A stretch of DNA of 64,000 bases, taken from contig CBDICN010000001.1 of assembly GCA_965277355.1 (NCBI GenBank), positions 1,054,001 through 1,118,000 of the forward strand, given 5' to 3'. The notes beneath the pieces are model-generated. The model had not been told where the DNA came from, did not search any database, and saw only the letters and a program-made list of their open reading frames with translations. A program made the position numbers and the translations under genes. Shown piece after piece: positions 45,670 through 55,425 of this stretch (its first letter is position 1; each line of letters starts with the position of its first letter). The DNA comes from RH-AL1 sp965277355. GTDB lineage: Bacteria; Pseudomonadota; Alphaproteobacteria; Rhizobiales; Beijerinckiaceae.

Positions 45670-48600
45670 GTTTCGATCCGCGCGCCCGTGAGGGCGCGAC
45701 CAGCCGAGCGCCGGGCAATAGCGCAGCGCATCCTTGTTTCGATCCGCGCGCCCGTGAGGGCGCGACGCCCAGCGTCACGGTGCCCACACCACCATTCCCC
45801 TGTTTCGATCCGCGTGCCCGTGAGGGCGCGACGCCAACGCGGTCGACCAGGCGCTCTTGCGTCAAGCGTTTCGATCCGCGCGCCCGTGAGGGCGCGACCC
45901 CTGTTCCGCGAGCAAAAACTTCGCGCCTTGACGTTTCGATCCGCGCGCCCGTGAGGGCGCGACAGGGCGGCGTAAGTCTCGGGGTGCTGGGACTTGCAGT
46001 TTCGATCCGCGCGCCCGTGAGGGCGCGACGCGGCGGTATAGCCGACGCCGTTGGCGCCAATCTGTTTCGATCCGCGCGCCCGTGAGGGCGCGACCCAGGT
46101 GGCCTGCTTTCTGGCGCGGCGTTTCACGTTTCGATCCGCGCGCCCGTGAGGGCGCGACCATCGACTCCGACCTCCCATGCGAGATACGGGAGGTTTCGAT
46201 CCGCGCGCCCGTGAGGGCGCGACCGGCTATCCCGCAGAGGCCGTCGACGGCGGCATGTTTCGATCCGCGCGCCCGTGAGGGCGCGACCTCTGCTTCCTTA
46301 ACCGGATCGAGGACGATGCCAGTTTTGATCCGCGCGCCCGTGAGGGCGCGACCACGTGACGAGCCCTGTCGCATCAAGCGTGATCGTTTCGATCCGCGCG
46401 CCCGTGAGGGCGCGACAGCGAGCACAAACCTCGCTCGGCTCATCCTCATCGTTTCGATCCGCGCGCCCGTGAGGGCGCGACTCCGTTCCGATCGTCGAAG
46501 CCGGCCGTGCTGAGGGTTTCGATCCGCGCGCCCGTGAGGGCGCGACGCCCGTTGCGCCACGCCGGCAGAAGCATAGGGTCGTTTCGATCCGCGCGCCCGT
46601 GAGGGCGCGACCGTCGGGGGTAGTCTACGGCGGGGCGTCGAACGGTTTCGATCCGCGCGCCCGTGAGGGCGCGACCACACAGGGCCGTTCCGGACAAGGA
46701 CCGGCGGCTGTTTCGATCCGCGCGCCCGTGAGGGCGCGACAACACGTTGATCGCCTGCGCATCGTGGCCATCCTGGTTTCGATCCGCGCGCCCGTGAGGG
46801 CGCGACTTGCAATAAGCGCATCGGCTTCTACACTTCATTCGTTTCGATCCGCGCGCCCGTGAGGGCGCGACGCGGCGACGGCGGGACCGTGGTGCGCAAT
46901 GAGCGTTTCGATCCGCGCGCCCGTGAGGGCGCGACCCTCTTCGGCCATATCCACCACGAGACGGCGAAAGTTTCGATCCGCGCGCCCGTGAGGGCGCGAC
47001 CGCAAATTGGTAAGACTTCGCCCTTCTTTCTGATAGTTCCGATCCGCGCGCCCGTGAGGGCGCGACCCGGCCGCCGCCGCGCCCGCCAGTTCGCCCGCAA
47101 GTTTCGATCCGCGCGCCCGTGAGGGCGCGACCTTGCCGACGAAACATGTTCCCGCTGGAAACTCGTTTCGATCCGCGCGCCCGTGAGGGCGCGACTCAGG
47201 CCGGCGAGGTCCGCGAACGCGGGCTGGGCGTTTCGATCCGCGCGCCCGTGAGGGCGCGACTCGGGCGCGGGGATTTGTACCCGATGTTGGCATAGTTTCG
47301 ATCCGCGCGCCCGTGAGGGCGCGACGTCACCGGCTTGCGGGCGCGGTTCTTGTGCTGGGTGTTTCGATCCGCGCGCCCGTGAGGGCGCGACGCTCCGCGC
47401 CTGTGGATAGCGCCAATAACGGGGTTTCGATCCGCGCGCCCGTGAGGGCGCGACGCAGGGGATCGTCTGCTTCGCGGCCGGAACGCCGTTTCGATCCGCG
47501 CGCCCGTGAGGGCGCGACTCGACCAGCGCCAAAATAACCGGGACATCAAGCGTTTCGATCCGCGCGCCCGTGAGGGCGCGACGGCGTAAAATCTCCGTGT
47601 CGGTGCCCCCAGCCGGGTTTCGATCCGCGCGCCCGTGAGGGCGCGACTTCGTCATCGCCACCTCGGCAGCGGTGGCCGCGCGTTTCGATCCGCGCGCCCG
47701 TGAGGGCGCGACCATGGACGCCGCTTGGCTCGTAGGACACGCCGCAGTTTCGATCCGCGCGCCCGTGAGGGCGCGACAAAACACGCCCCGACTATCATCG
47801 CGACGCCGATGTTTCGATCCGCGCGCCCGTGAGGGCGCGACGTGTTTGGCGAGGTGCTTGTTCATGGTGGGCTCTGTTTCGATCCGCGCGCCCGTGAGGG
47901 CGCGACGTCGATCTTGGCCGGCGACACCTCCCGGTGCGAGTTTCGATCCGCGCGCCCGTGAGGGCGCGACCCTGCCGAATCGCCTTGTAGTCCGTGTCGC
48001 TGGTGTTTCGATCCGCGCGCCCGTGAGGGCGCGACGTGAGCCAGCGCGGCTTCGGCAAGGTCGCCGGGGTTTCGATCTGCGCGCCCGTGAGGGCGCGACC
48101 GGCTAGCAGGTACTCCCGCAGCTCGTTCCTGTAGTTTCGATCCGCGCGCCCGTGAGGGCGCGACTTTGGCCTCAGACCCATAGGCGCCGAGATTGACGTT
48201 TCGATCCGCGCGCCCGTGAGGGCGCGACGCGACGGCCTGGTCGCACAGCTCGGCCATCGCCACGTTTCGATCCGCGCGCCCGTGAGGGCGCGACGATTGG
48301 TCCAGACATGCACGTCGCGGTTTGCCGCGTTTCGATCCGCGCGCCCGTGAGGGCGCGACCTGTGGACGGCTGTGGACGGTACACTAGCGTCCCGGTTTCG
48401 ATCCGCGCGCCCGTGAGGGCGCGACTGGTCGATCCGCTTTGTCAGGAACCGGGTATGCAGTTTCGATCCGCGCGCCCGTGAGGGCGCGACATTGGCCTCG
48501 TCATCGCCGCTGCGCAGCAGACGGGTTTCGATCCGCGCGCCCGTGAGGGCGCGACCCATGGCTCCGCCCTGCATTGATTTAACAATGCGTTTCGATCCGC

Positions 48601-51600
48601 GCGCCCGTGAGGGCGCGACGTGTTTGCCGCCCTTCACCTGGATCATCATCTCGCGTTTCGATCCGCGCGCCCGTGAGGGCGCGACAGCAGAATGGCGCCG
48701 GTCAACTTGAATGACGACGTTTCGATCCGCGCGCCCGTGAGGGCGCGACCCGGCGCGACGGCGCCCATCTCTTCGGACAAAGGTTTCGATCCGCGCGCCC
48801 GTGAGGGCGCGACTCGTCAACGCAATGCCAGCGCTAACGGCTTACGCGTTTCGATCCGCGCGCCCGTGAGGGCGCGACGGTTGCGTTAAATGATTATCAT
48901 GGTCTATTTATCGTTTCGATCCGCGCGCCCGTGAGGGCGCGACGGGGTTCGGCTACCGCTCGCACTTCGTCTGGGTGTTTCGATCCGCGCGCCCGTGAGG
49001 GCGCGACCGCGAACTTCGTTTTCAAGATCAACCTGCTTCGGTTTCGATCCGCGCGCCCGTGAGGGCGCGACGGTCGTCGTGATGTTGCCTTCGCCGACTG
49101 TAGCAGTTTCGATCCGCGCGCCCGTGAGGGCGCGACCTCAGCCCAGTCTTTACTTCGCGAGGTCGAAAAGTTTCGATCCGCGCGCCCGTGAGGGCGCGAC
49201 CACGTGGTCGCGCGAGGTTGATACACATTCCGAGTTTCGATCCGCGCGCCCGTGAGGGCGCGACAAGGAATGTATTAGCACCATCGGCCGCTGCTTCGGT
49301 TTCGATCCGCGCGCCCGTGAGGGCGCGACCATACGCGGGCGGCGATCAAGTTGCCGACGTGATGTTTCGATCCGCGCGCCCGTGAGGGCGCGACTTAGCG
49401 CGCCTGTATCATTGACGTTGACCGCGTGTTTCGATCCGCGCGCCCGTGAGGGCGCGACTCAAATTGCCGGTACCGCGCCCTACGCGCGTCGTGTTTCGAT
49501 CCGCGCGCCCGTGAGGGCGCGACTGTACATTTTATGTTTGGGAAAAATCACTTCGGCGTTTCGATCCGCGCGCCCGTGAGGGCGCGACAATTCATGCTCT
49601 TCCTATCTCTTTGGCTTTGGTGTTTCGATCCGCGCGCCCGTGAGGGCGCGACGATAGCAGTTCGTGACACGTATGCGTCTTTCAAAGTTTCGATCCGCGC
49701 GCCCGTGAGGGCGCGACCGGCGCTATGAAGTCAATCATGTCGCACGTTGCTGTTTCGATCCGCGCGCCCGTGAGGGCGCGACGGGCGGGTCGGCAACGCT
49801 CACCGGCACGGCTGATGTTTCGATCCGCGCGCCCGTGAGGGCGCGACACGGGTCGCTTTCGCATGCAAATACGAACAATAGTTTCGATCCGCGCGCCCGT
49901 GAGGGCGCGACTCTAGCTTGTATGTGGACATACTGGGCTCAAAAAGTTTCGATCCGCGCGCCCGTGAGGGCGCGACAGCCGCCGAGCGTCACGGTGCCCG
50001 CGTAGGGCTCGTTTCGATCCGCGCGCCCGTGAGGGCGCGACCGGCCCAGCCTCGGGTTAGCCCCTGGCCAGTACGTTTCGATCCGCGCGCCCGTGAGGGC
50101 GCGACTCCGCGTGGTGGCGGCGGCTCTAAAGCAACGATGGTTTCGATCCGCGCGCCCGTGAGGGCGCGACTATGAGTTCGGCCGCAACAGTGTTTTCTTG
50201 TTTGTTTCGATCCGCGCGCCCGTGAGGGCGCGACGGGAAATGCAATGGCTTCGCTCAATAAGTCTCTGGTTTCGATCCGCGCGCCCGTGAGGGCGCGACG
50301 CTGTTCGCGTCGCGGGTCGTGCCCTGGTTGGGGAGTTTCGATCCGCGCGCCCGTGAGGGCGCGACGTGCGCACGCCCGCAAGATCGGGATGCGACGGCGC
50401 GTTTCGATCCGCGCGCCCGTGAGGGCGCGACGAGGGCATCGGCGCCCTTGGCCTCGATGTCGGGGTTTCGATCCGCGCGCCCGTGAGGGCGCGACGCGCC
50501 GCGTCCGAGACGCCGATCGCGGCGTTGGCGTTTCGATCCGCGCGCCCGTGAGGGCGCGACTTCGCGCATCACCACGTCAGGCCGGTACATCTGGGTTTCG
50601 ATCCGCGCGCCCGTGAGGGCGCGACGCCGCGTCTCTCGCGCTCGTCTTGAAGGCTGAGGGGTTTCGATCCGCGCGCCCGTGAGGGCGCGACTAGAGCCCG
50701 GAAATCCAATGCTCGCGCGATAAAGTTTCGATCCGCGCGCCCGTGAGGGCGCGACTTTGTCGTGTCTGCAAACGACGGCTCGTCAAGACGTTTCGATCCG
50801 CGCGCCCAATGTTTCGATCCGCGCGCCCGTGAGGGCGCGACTGCCGCTCAGCAGGAAGCAGCCGGTGCCATCGAAGTTTCGATCCGCGCGCCCGTGAGGG
50901 CGCGACATGCGCGAGCCCACGTGAGTGGCGATTTCTCGATGTTTCGATCCGCGCGCCCGTGAGGGCGCGACTTGTTGTCCTCCTTGAAGGCGAGCGAGAT
51001 GATGGTTTCGATCCGCGCGCCCGTGAGGGCGCGACGACATGATGATTGGCATCCAGTTCAATCGGTAACGTTTCGATCCGCGCGCCCGTGAGGGCGCGAC
51101 CTCGGCGTCGTGAACATCGCCGTCGACAGCGACGGTTTCGATCCGCGCGCCCGTGAGGGCGCGACACGTGCTCAAACGACGCAATCGCGTCGGGATGAAG
51201 TTTCGATCCGCGCGCCCGTGAGGGCGCGACCGTGTTTGGATACTGCGGAGCGGCCATTTAAATTAGTTTCGATCCGCGCGCCCGTGAGGGCGCGACGTGA
51301 CATTGCAACGCGGTTTGCGTACCGTCCGGTGTTTCGATCCGCGCGCCCGTGAGGGCGCGACGAATGATCCGGGCATTGGTCCGGCCTTTGCCCTGTTTCG
51401 ATCCGCGCGCCCGTGAGGGCGCGACGAGCGGCTATCCAAGCCGGCTGGCGTAAGGCGGAGTTTCGATCCGCGCGCCCGTGAGGGCGCGACTTTCGACAGG
51501 CGTTGGGACAAGCGGCGTCTTTGGAGTTTCGATCCGCGCGCCCGTGAGGGCGCGACAGAGCGCGCTAACACTCACGCTAAGGGCCTGGAGTTTCGATCCG

Positions 51601-51880
51601 CGCGCCCGTGAGGGCGCGACAAGAGCGCAGGCTGGAACGGGAGGTCGCGTGATGTTTCGATCCGCGCGCCCGTGAGGGCGCGACCGCGTACATCATCCGC
51701 GCCGCACCAAGTCCGACAGTTTCGATCCGCGCGCCCGTGAGGGCGCGACGCCGCGCGCTTGGGTTGCGCTTTCTCGACACGGTGTTTCGATCCGCGCGCC
51801 CGTGAGGGCGCGACCTCTAGGAGCGGAAAGCGATTCGTCACCCAAGATTGTTTCGATCCGCGCGCCCGTGAGGGCGCGAC
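45670..51880 (-). CRISPR. Type I-C CRISPR array: 97 repeat units, 31-nt repeat, 33-36-nt spacers
   Basis: In the transcribed (minus) orientation the repeat begins GTCGCGCCCTCACGGG and ends CGCGCGGATCGAAAC; it matches the type I-C family, whose repeats end in GGATTGAAAC. I count 96 full-length repeats plus one truncated unit (50790-50807), hence 95 real spacers. Four repeats carry point changes (45802, 46322, 47036, 48069), all in the leader-distal half; the leader-proximal repeats are uniform. The leader and cas2 lie at the right end. Many long open frames run through the array; they only reflect the repeat, whose 31-bp plus 35-bp period is a multiple of three. Confidence 0.98.
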
Positions 51881-52060
51881 GGCCTGCGGATAACATGCGG
51901 AGGGAACGGCGAAAAGCGGACGCTTCGCGCGAAGCTACCCCTGTTCGCTCCCGGCGCACTGCGCCGTCATCGTCTGCCGGAGCAAGTTTTCAGGGACAGC
52001 AGGATCTTACCCGTCCCGCGAACCGTCGCGCGCGGGCCCGCGGGCTCTCGGTTCGCGGGA
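51881..52060 (-). promoter_or_regulatory. CRISPR leader
   Basis: This 180-bp non-coding stretch lies between the last repeat and the cas2 stop codon. In the transcribed orientation it runs from a cas2-terminal hairpin through a less GC-rich segment (CTGTCCCTGAAAACTTGC) to the first repeat. It must hold the array promoter and the integration signals used by Cas1-Cas2; individual promoter boxes are not convincing by eye. Confidence 0.75.
52014..52060 (-). terminator. Large GC-rich hairpin directly after cas2
   Basis: TCCCGCGAACCG and CGGTTCGCGGGA form a perfect 12-bp inverted repeat enclosing a GC-rich 23-nt loop that can pair further. It starts immediately after the cas2 stop. It lacks a T tract, so it may separate the cas operon from the leader or be part of the leader. 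Confidence 0.5.
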
Positions 52061-52351
52061 TTAGAAGACGAGCGGCCCTTCGAGGTCGAGAACGGCGTTC
52101 GCCCCCACGTGGTCGACCTTGCGCCGGCCCTCCGCGCCCAGATGGTAGAATCGCAGGCTATCGGTCGCCGGGTCGATCTCGGCGACGAGCCGCGCGCGAA
52201 GCGCCGTCCACCGCGCCGGCTCCACCTCGCACTCGAAGACCGACTTCTGCACCCGCTGGCCATGGTCGAGGCAGGCTCGGGCGACGCGGCGCAGCCGCCG
52301 TCGGCCGGCGCGCGTCTCGACGTTGACATCGTAGGTGACGAGCATCAGCAC
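52061..52351 (-). CDS. cas2: CRISPR-associated endoribonuclease/integration protein Cas2
   Basis: The 96-residue dimeric protein joins Cas1 in spacer integration. The core VTYDVNVETRAGRRRLRRVAR contains the conserved Asp at the end of strand 1 (TYDV). The ferredoxin-like fold continues with RVQKSVFECEVEPARW and SLRFYHLG. Start is GTG at 52351 or ATG at 52345. It lies 2 bp after the cas1 stop, the last cas gene before the leader, as usual for type I-C. Confidence 0.95.
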   Translation of the reverse strand: MLMLVTYDVNVETRAGRRRLRRVARACLDHGQRVQKSVFECEVEPARWTALRARLVAEIDPATDSLRFYHLGAEGRRKVDHVGANAVLDLEGPLVF

Positions 52352-52353
52352 GG

Positions 52354-53394
52354 CTACCTCCAGATGAAGGGCGGATATCCGTCGAGGTCGCCGCGAAGCG
52401 TGCGGGCGATGAGCTGGGCCTGGGCGTGCGCCAGCAGCCCGAGCGGCATCGTCTCGTTGAAGAACGGGTGCTTGAGCACCTCGCGCTTGCGCTCCTGCCA
52501 GGCGACCAGCACGCGCTTGCGCGCCGCGTCCGTCAGGCGGACCGCGCCGGCGGCCTCGACGACGAAGTCGTCCGCCGCCACTTGCCGGCGGTTGATCAGC
52601 GTCAGGACCAGACGGTCGGCGAGAACCGGGCGCAGCTCCTCCATCAGGTCGAGCGCGAGGCTGGCGCGCCCGGGCCGGTCGGCATGGAGGACGCCGACCT
52701 GCGGATCGAGACCGTGCGCCTCCAGCGCCGAGCGGCAGTCGTGACCGAGCAGCGCGTAGAGGAACGACAGGAGAGCATTGACGCGATCGAGCGGCGGCCG
52801 GCGCGAGCGCCCGCCGTAGGCGAACGCCGGGTCGTCGACGCGCAGCAGAACCTTGAAGCAGCCGAAGTAGACGAACGCGGCCTCGCCCTCGAGACCGCGA
52901 AGCGCGTCAACGTCGGTGGACGGCAACGTCCGGCGCGCGATGTCGAACAGCCGGCGCTCGGCGACCGTCAACGCTTCCGCCTCATCGGCTCGCATGGCAT
53001 CACCATGATCGCGCAGCGCGCGCCGGATTACGGTACGCTGGTTGGCCGCCTTGCCGGCGACGATCCCGCGGACGAGAGGCACGGCGCGGGCGGGGTCGTC
53101 GGCCATCCGGTATTGCGCGCGGCGCAGGAGGACGTTGCCGGTGCGCATCCCCTCGACCCGCGCGAGGAAGCGGCCGTTCGGGTCGAGATGCGAGATCGTG
53201 ATGCCGGCCTCGGCGCAGGCGGCGAGCAGGGCCGGCGAGGCGCCGGGCCGGCCGAAGCTGACGATGCCGTCGAGCATGTGCAGCGGCGCTCGCCCGCAAT
53301 CGGCGCCGTCGACCTCGACGACGAGATTGGCGCCGTCCTTGCGCAGCCAAGCGTCCTCGCTCGTCACGTAGATCGTGTTGAGGAGGCGGCGCAC
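52354..53394 (-). CDS. cas1: CRISPR-associated endonuclease/integrase Cas1
   Basis: It catalyses spacer integration with Cas2. The start is GTG at 53394 (RRLLNTIYVTSEDAWL), giving 346 residues, the type I-C size. The N-terminal beta domain is followed by the helical catalytic domain: the metal Glu in GLEGEAAFVYFG, the His in VGVLHADRPGRASLALDL and the Asp/Glu in DLMEELRP. The frame runs on upstream as cas4 antisense-like sequence, which is not part of the gene. It lies 17 bp after cas4. Confidence 0.95.
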   Translation of the reverse strand: MRRLLNTIYVTSEDAWLRKDGANLVVEVDGADCGRAPLHMLDGIVSFGRPGASPALLAACAEAGITISHLDPNGRFLARVEGMRTGNVLLRRAQYRMADDPARAVPLVRGIVAGKAANQRTVIRRALRDHGDAMRADEAEALTVAERRLFDIARRTLPSTDVDALRGLEGEAAFVYFGCFKVLLRVDDPAFAYGGRSRRPPLDRVNALLSFLYALLGHDCRSALEAHGLDPQVGVLHADRPGRASLALDLMEELRPVLADRLVLTLINRRQVAADDFVVEAAGAVRLTDAARKRVLVAWQERKREVLKHPFFNETMPLGLLAHAQAQLIARTLRGDLDGYPPFIWR

Positions 53395-53411
53395 GACCGG
53401 CCTGACCAGAC

Positions 53412-54065
53412 TTAAGAACGAAGCTGGCTGGCCAGCCAGCGATGCACGGCCGGCGGACGCTCGAACCGGTCGGGCTGGCAGGCGTCGGCGAGCGAGCAGC
53501 GCCGGCACGCCGCCGTCTTGACGGGCGGCGGCGTGCTTCCCGCGGCCAGCATCGCGCGTGCCTCGGCCGCAACGCGTGCCGTCAGCGCCCGCAGGTCGGC
53601 ATCGAAGCGCACGGGACATCGGCGGCGGGTCTCGCCGTAGAACAGGGCGCCGTCCGGGATGGCCGTTCGGAACATCTCCTCGAGGCAGATCGCCTGCGCA
53701 CAGAGCTGGACCTCGTCGGCCCGGTGGCCCTTCGGCTTGCCACGCTTGTATTCGACGGGGAACGGCTTGCCCCGCTGGCCGCCCCGCGCGTCGTGAAACT
53801 CGACTACGTCGGCGATGCCGGAGACGCCGAGCACGAGGGAGCGCAGCGCGACGCCCCGTGCGACGCGGATGCCCGGCCGCGTCTCGCCGCCACCCGCGTG
53901 CGCCCGCTCGTGCAGGAGCCGCCCTTCCGCCGTGGCGACGTCCTCCGCCCAGATCCGCTCCACATGGATAAGCGCGCACTGTCGCGGGCAGAACAGGTGG
54001 TGCTGCAGGGCCGACAGCGGGATGAGGGCGTCCTCGGCGGCGGGATCGGGGGGCGGGGGTGGCAT
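53412..54065 (-). CDS. cas4: CRISPR-associated exonuclease Cas4
   Basis: This Fe-S RecB-family nuclease trims prespacers and selects PAM-containing ends for Cas1-Cas2. Of 217 residues, the first cluster Cys sits in HLFCPRQCALIHVE and the C-terminal triplet in ACRRCSLADACQPDRF. Between them lie the nuclease motifs: the Asp in VSGIADVVEFHD, the Glu-Lys in FPVEYKRGKPK and the QLCAQAICLEEM motif. All catalytic residues are present. It starts 4 bp after the cas7 stop codon. Confidence 0.94.
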   Translation of the reverse strand: MPPPPPDPAAEDALIPLSALQHHLFCPRQCALIHVERIWAEDVATAEGRLLHERAHAGGGETRPGIRVARGVALRSLVLGVSGIADVVEFHDARGGQRGKPFPVEYKRGKPKGHRADEVQLCAQAICLEEMFRTAIPDGALFYGETRRRCPVRFDADLRALTARVAAEARAMLAAGSTPPPVKTAACRRCSLADACQPDRFERPPAVHRWLASQLRS

Positions 54066-54069
54066 GGGG

Positions 54070-55008
54070 CTATCGCTCGATCACCTCGACGCCGGCCGGC
54101 AGACCGTCGTGGTCGACGGTGATCGCATAGTCGGCGAAGGCACGGGCGACGGGCCAGTTGTCGGTCGCCTCCGCGCCGATCTCGTGCCGGACGCCCTTGT
54201 ATACGCGCCAGGTCTTCACGCGATCGAAGAGCGAATGCGCCGGTGCGTTGCCGAGCGGGGAGGCGTGTCGGAAGACGATCAGCTTGCGCGTCGCCATCTC
54301 GCCGCGTGCCGCCGACCGGTCGTGATCGAACATTTGGTCGAGTGCTTCGAACAGAAGCTCGAGGTCGGCATCGGAAAATCCCGTGCCCTTGACGGGATGC
54401 GAGGCGAGCGGCGCGGAGACGAAGCCGTGCGCGCGATAGAGCCCGTAGGGCACGATGTGCTTGCGGCCCATCGTTCGGCCGCCCTTGGCTTCGGCGTCCG
54501 CCTCGGTCGTCGCCGCCATGCGGGTGATCGATATCTCCAGCGGCAACACGGGCTCGACGGAGCGTGCGAACGCGAGCTGCACGGGTCCGCGCACCTGGCC
54601 CGCGTTGACGCCGGTGGTCATAACCGCGCCGAAGGCACGAATGTCCCAGAAATTGGCGCACATCCAGCGGGTCAGCGCCCGCGCCTTGTCGCTGTCCTTC
54701 GGGGCCTTCTTCAGTTCCTCGGCCTTCGTCACCTCCGGCATGATCGCCGACCAGGCCCGCTTGTGCTCGGTGTTGAGGGTCGCGCCGTCACGCATGTAGA
54801 TCTCGTGGCCGGGCGCTTCGGGCCGCGCCAACGCAACATAGTTGCGGATCTTGCGTTTAAGCGCGACGTCGGAGACGAGGCCCTGGTTCGTCTCCGGGTC
54901 GAGGCGCGGCAAGTTGCCGGCGTCCGGATCGCCGTTCGGATTGCCGTTCGTAACGTCGAAAAATAGCACGAACTCGTGCCGGCGGCCAACGCCCGGCATG
55001 TCAGACAT
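54070..55008 (-). CDS. cas7: Cas7c (Csd2), type I-C Cascade backbone
   Basis: It coats the crRNA spacer as the repeated backbone subunit of Cascade. The 312-residue protein has the family start RRHEFVLFFDVTNGNPNGDPD, followed by GNLPRLDPETNQGLVSDVALK and the strand FWDIRAFGAVMTTGVNAGQVR, with SITRMAATTEADAE further on. Length and motifs match Csd2. Its start overlaps the cas8c stop by 8 bp, typical of translational coupling within the interference operon. Confidence 0.96.
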   Translation of the reverse strand: MSDMPGVGRRHEFVLFFDVTNGNPNGDPDAGNLPRLDPETNQGLVSDVALKRKIRNYVALARPEAPGHEIYMRDGATLNTEHKRAWSAIMPEVTKAEELKKAPKDSDKARALTRWMCANFWDIRAFGAVMTTGVNAGQVRGPVQLAFARSVEPVLPLEISITRMAATTEADAEAKGGRTMGRKHIVPYGLYRAHGFVSAPLASHPVKGTGFSDADLELLFEALDQMFDHDRSAARGEMATRKLIVFRHASPLGNAPAHSLFDRVKTWRVYKGVRHEIGAEATDNWPVARAFADYAITVDHDGLPAGVEVIER

Positions 55009-55425
55009 TCTCTTGCTCCTCGTTCATCTCATCGCCTTCGCTGGCCGTCGCGATCTCTTCCGCGAGCTTCGGCCGGCCGGCGAACTGGGCCTGGCGCTGG
55101 TGGTAGTAGCCGATGGCGAAGCGCCCCTGCGCCTCGAGCTTCAGCGACCGCGGCAGCGCGGGCGGCAGAAGCGCGATGATGTCTCCGATCTCGCGCTCGA
55201 TCCAGCCGTCCTTGCGCTCCTTGCGGAGCTTGCCGACATGGTTTTGGGCGCCGCGCAGAAGCAACGGAAACACGCCGGCCGGCGTCGCCGAGGCCGCCCG
55301 AAATAACGGTCGCGGATCGTCGCGTTGACGCGGCCGAGCGCGAGGCGCTGCGCCGTCTCCAGCGCGGCGAACAATCGGCCGAGATGGTAGGCCGGGTCGT
55401 CCGACCGCGTTCTGTCGAGGCTCAC
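55001..55425 (-). CDS. cas11c: Internal Cas11c frame within cas8c (predicted)
   Basis: Type I-C loci are known to translate the small subunit Cas11c from inside cas8c. In the cas8c frame an internal GTG at 55425 (SLDRTRSDDPAYHLGRLFA) is preceded by GGGAGG with 5-nt spacing, a strong ribosome site. The product would be 141 residues if the frameshift near 55300 is corrected, and includes the QNHVGKLRKERK segment. The same apparent base loss would damage it as well. Confidence 0.6.

Noticed and set aside
45670..51880. Dozens of open frames of 60-345 codons with repeated SIRAPVRAR or RALTGARIET segments
   Set aside because: They are translations of the CRISPR repeats; unit length near 66 nt keeps frames open. 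No ribosome sites, and the peptide content is set by the DNA repeat.
53395..53979. Upstream extension of cas1 into cas4 (541 codons), suggestive of a Cas4-Cas1 fusion
   Set aside because: The extension is an off-frame reading of cas4; the true cas4 frame is intact and ends 17 bp before the cas1 GTG.
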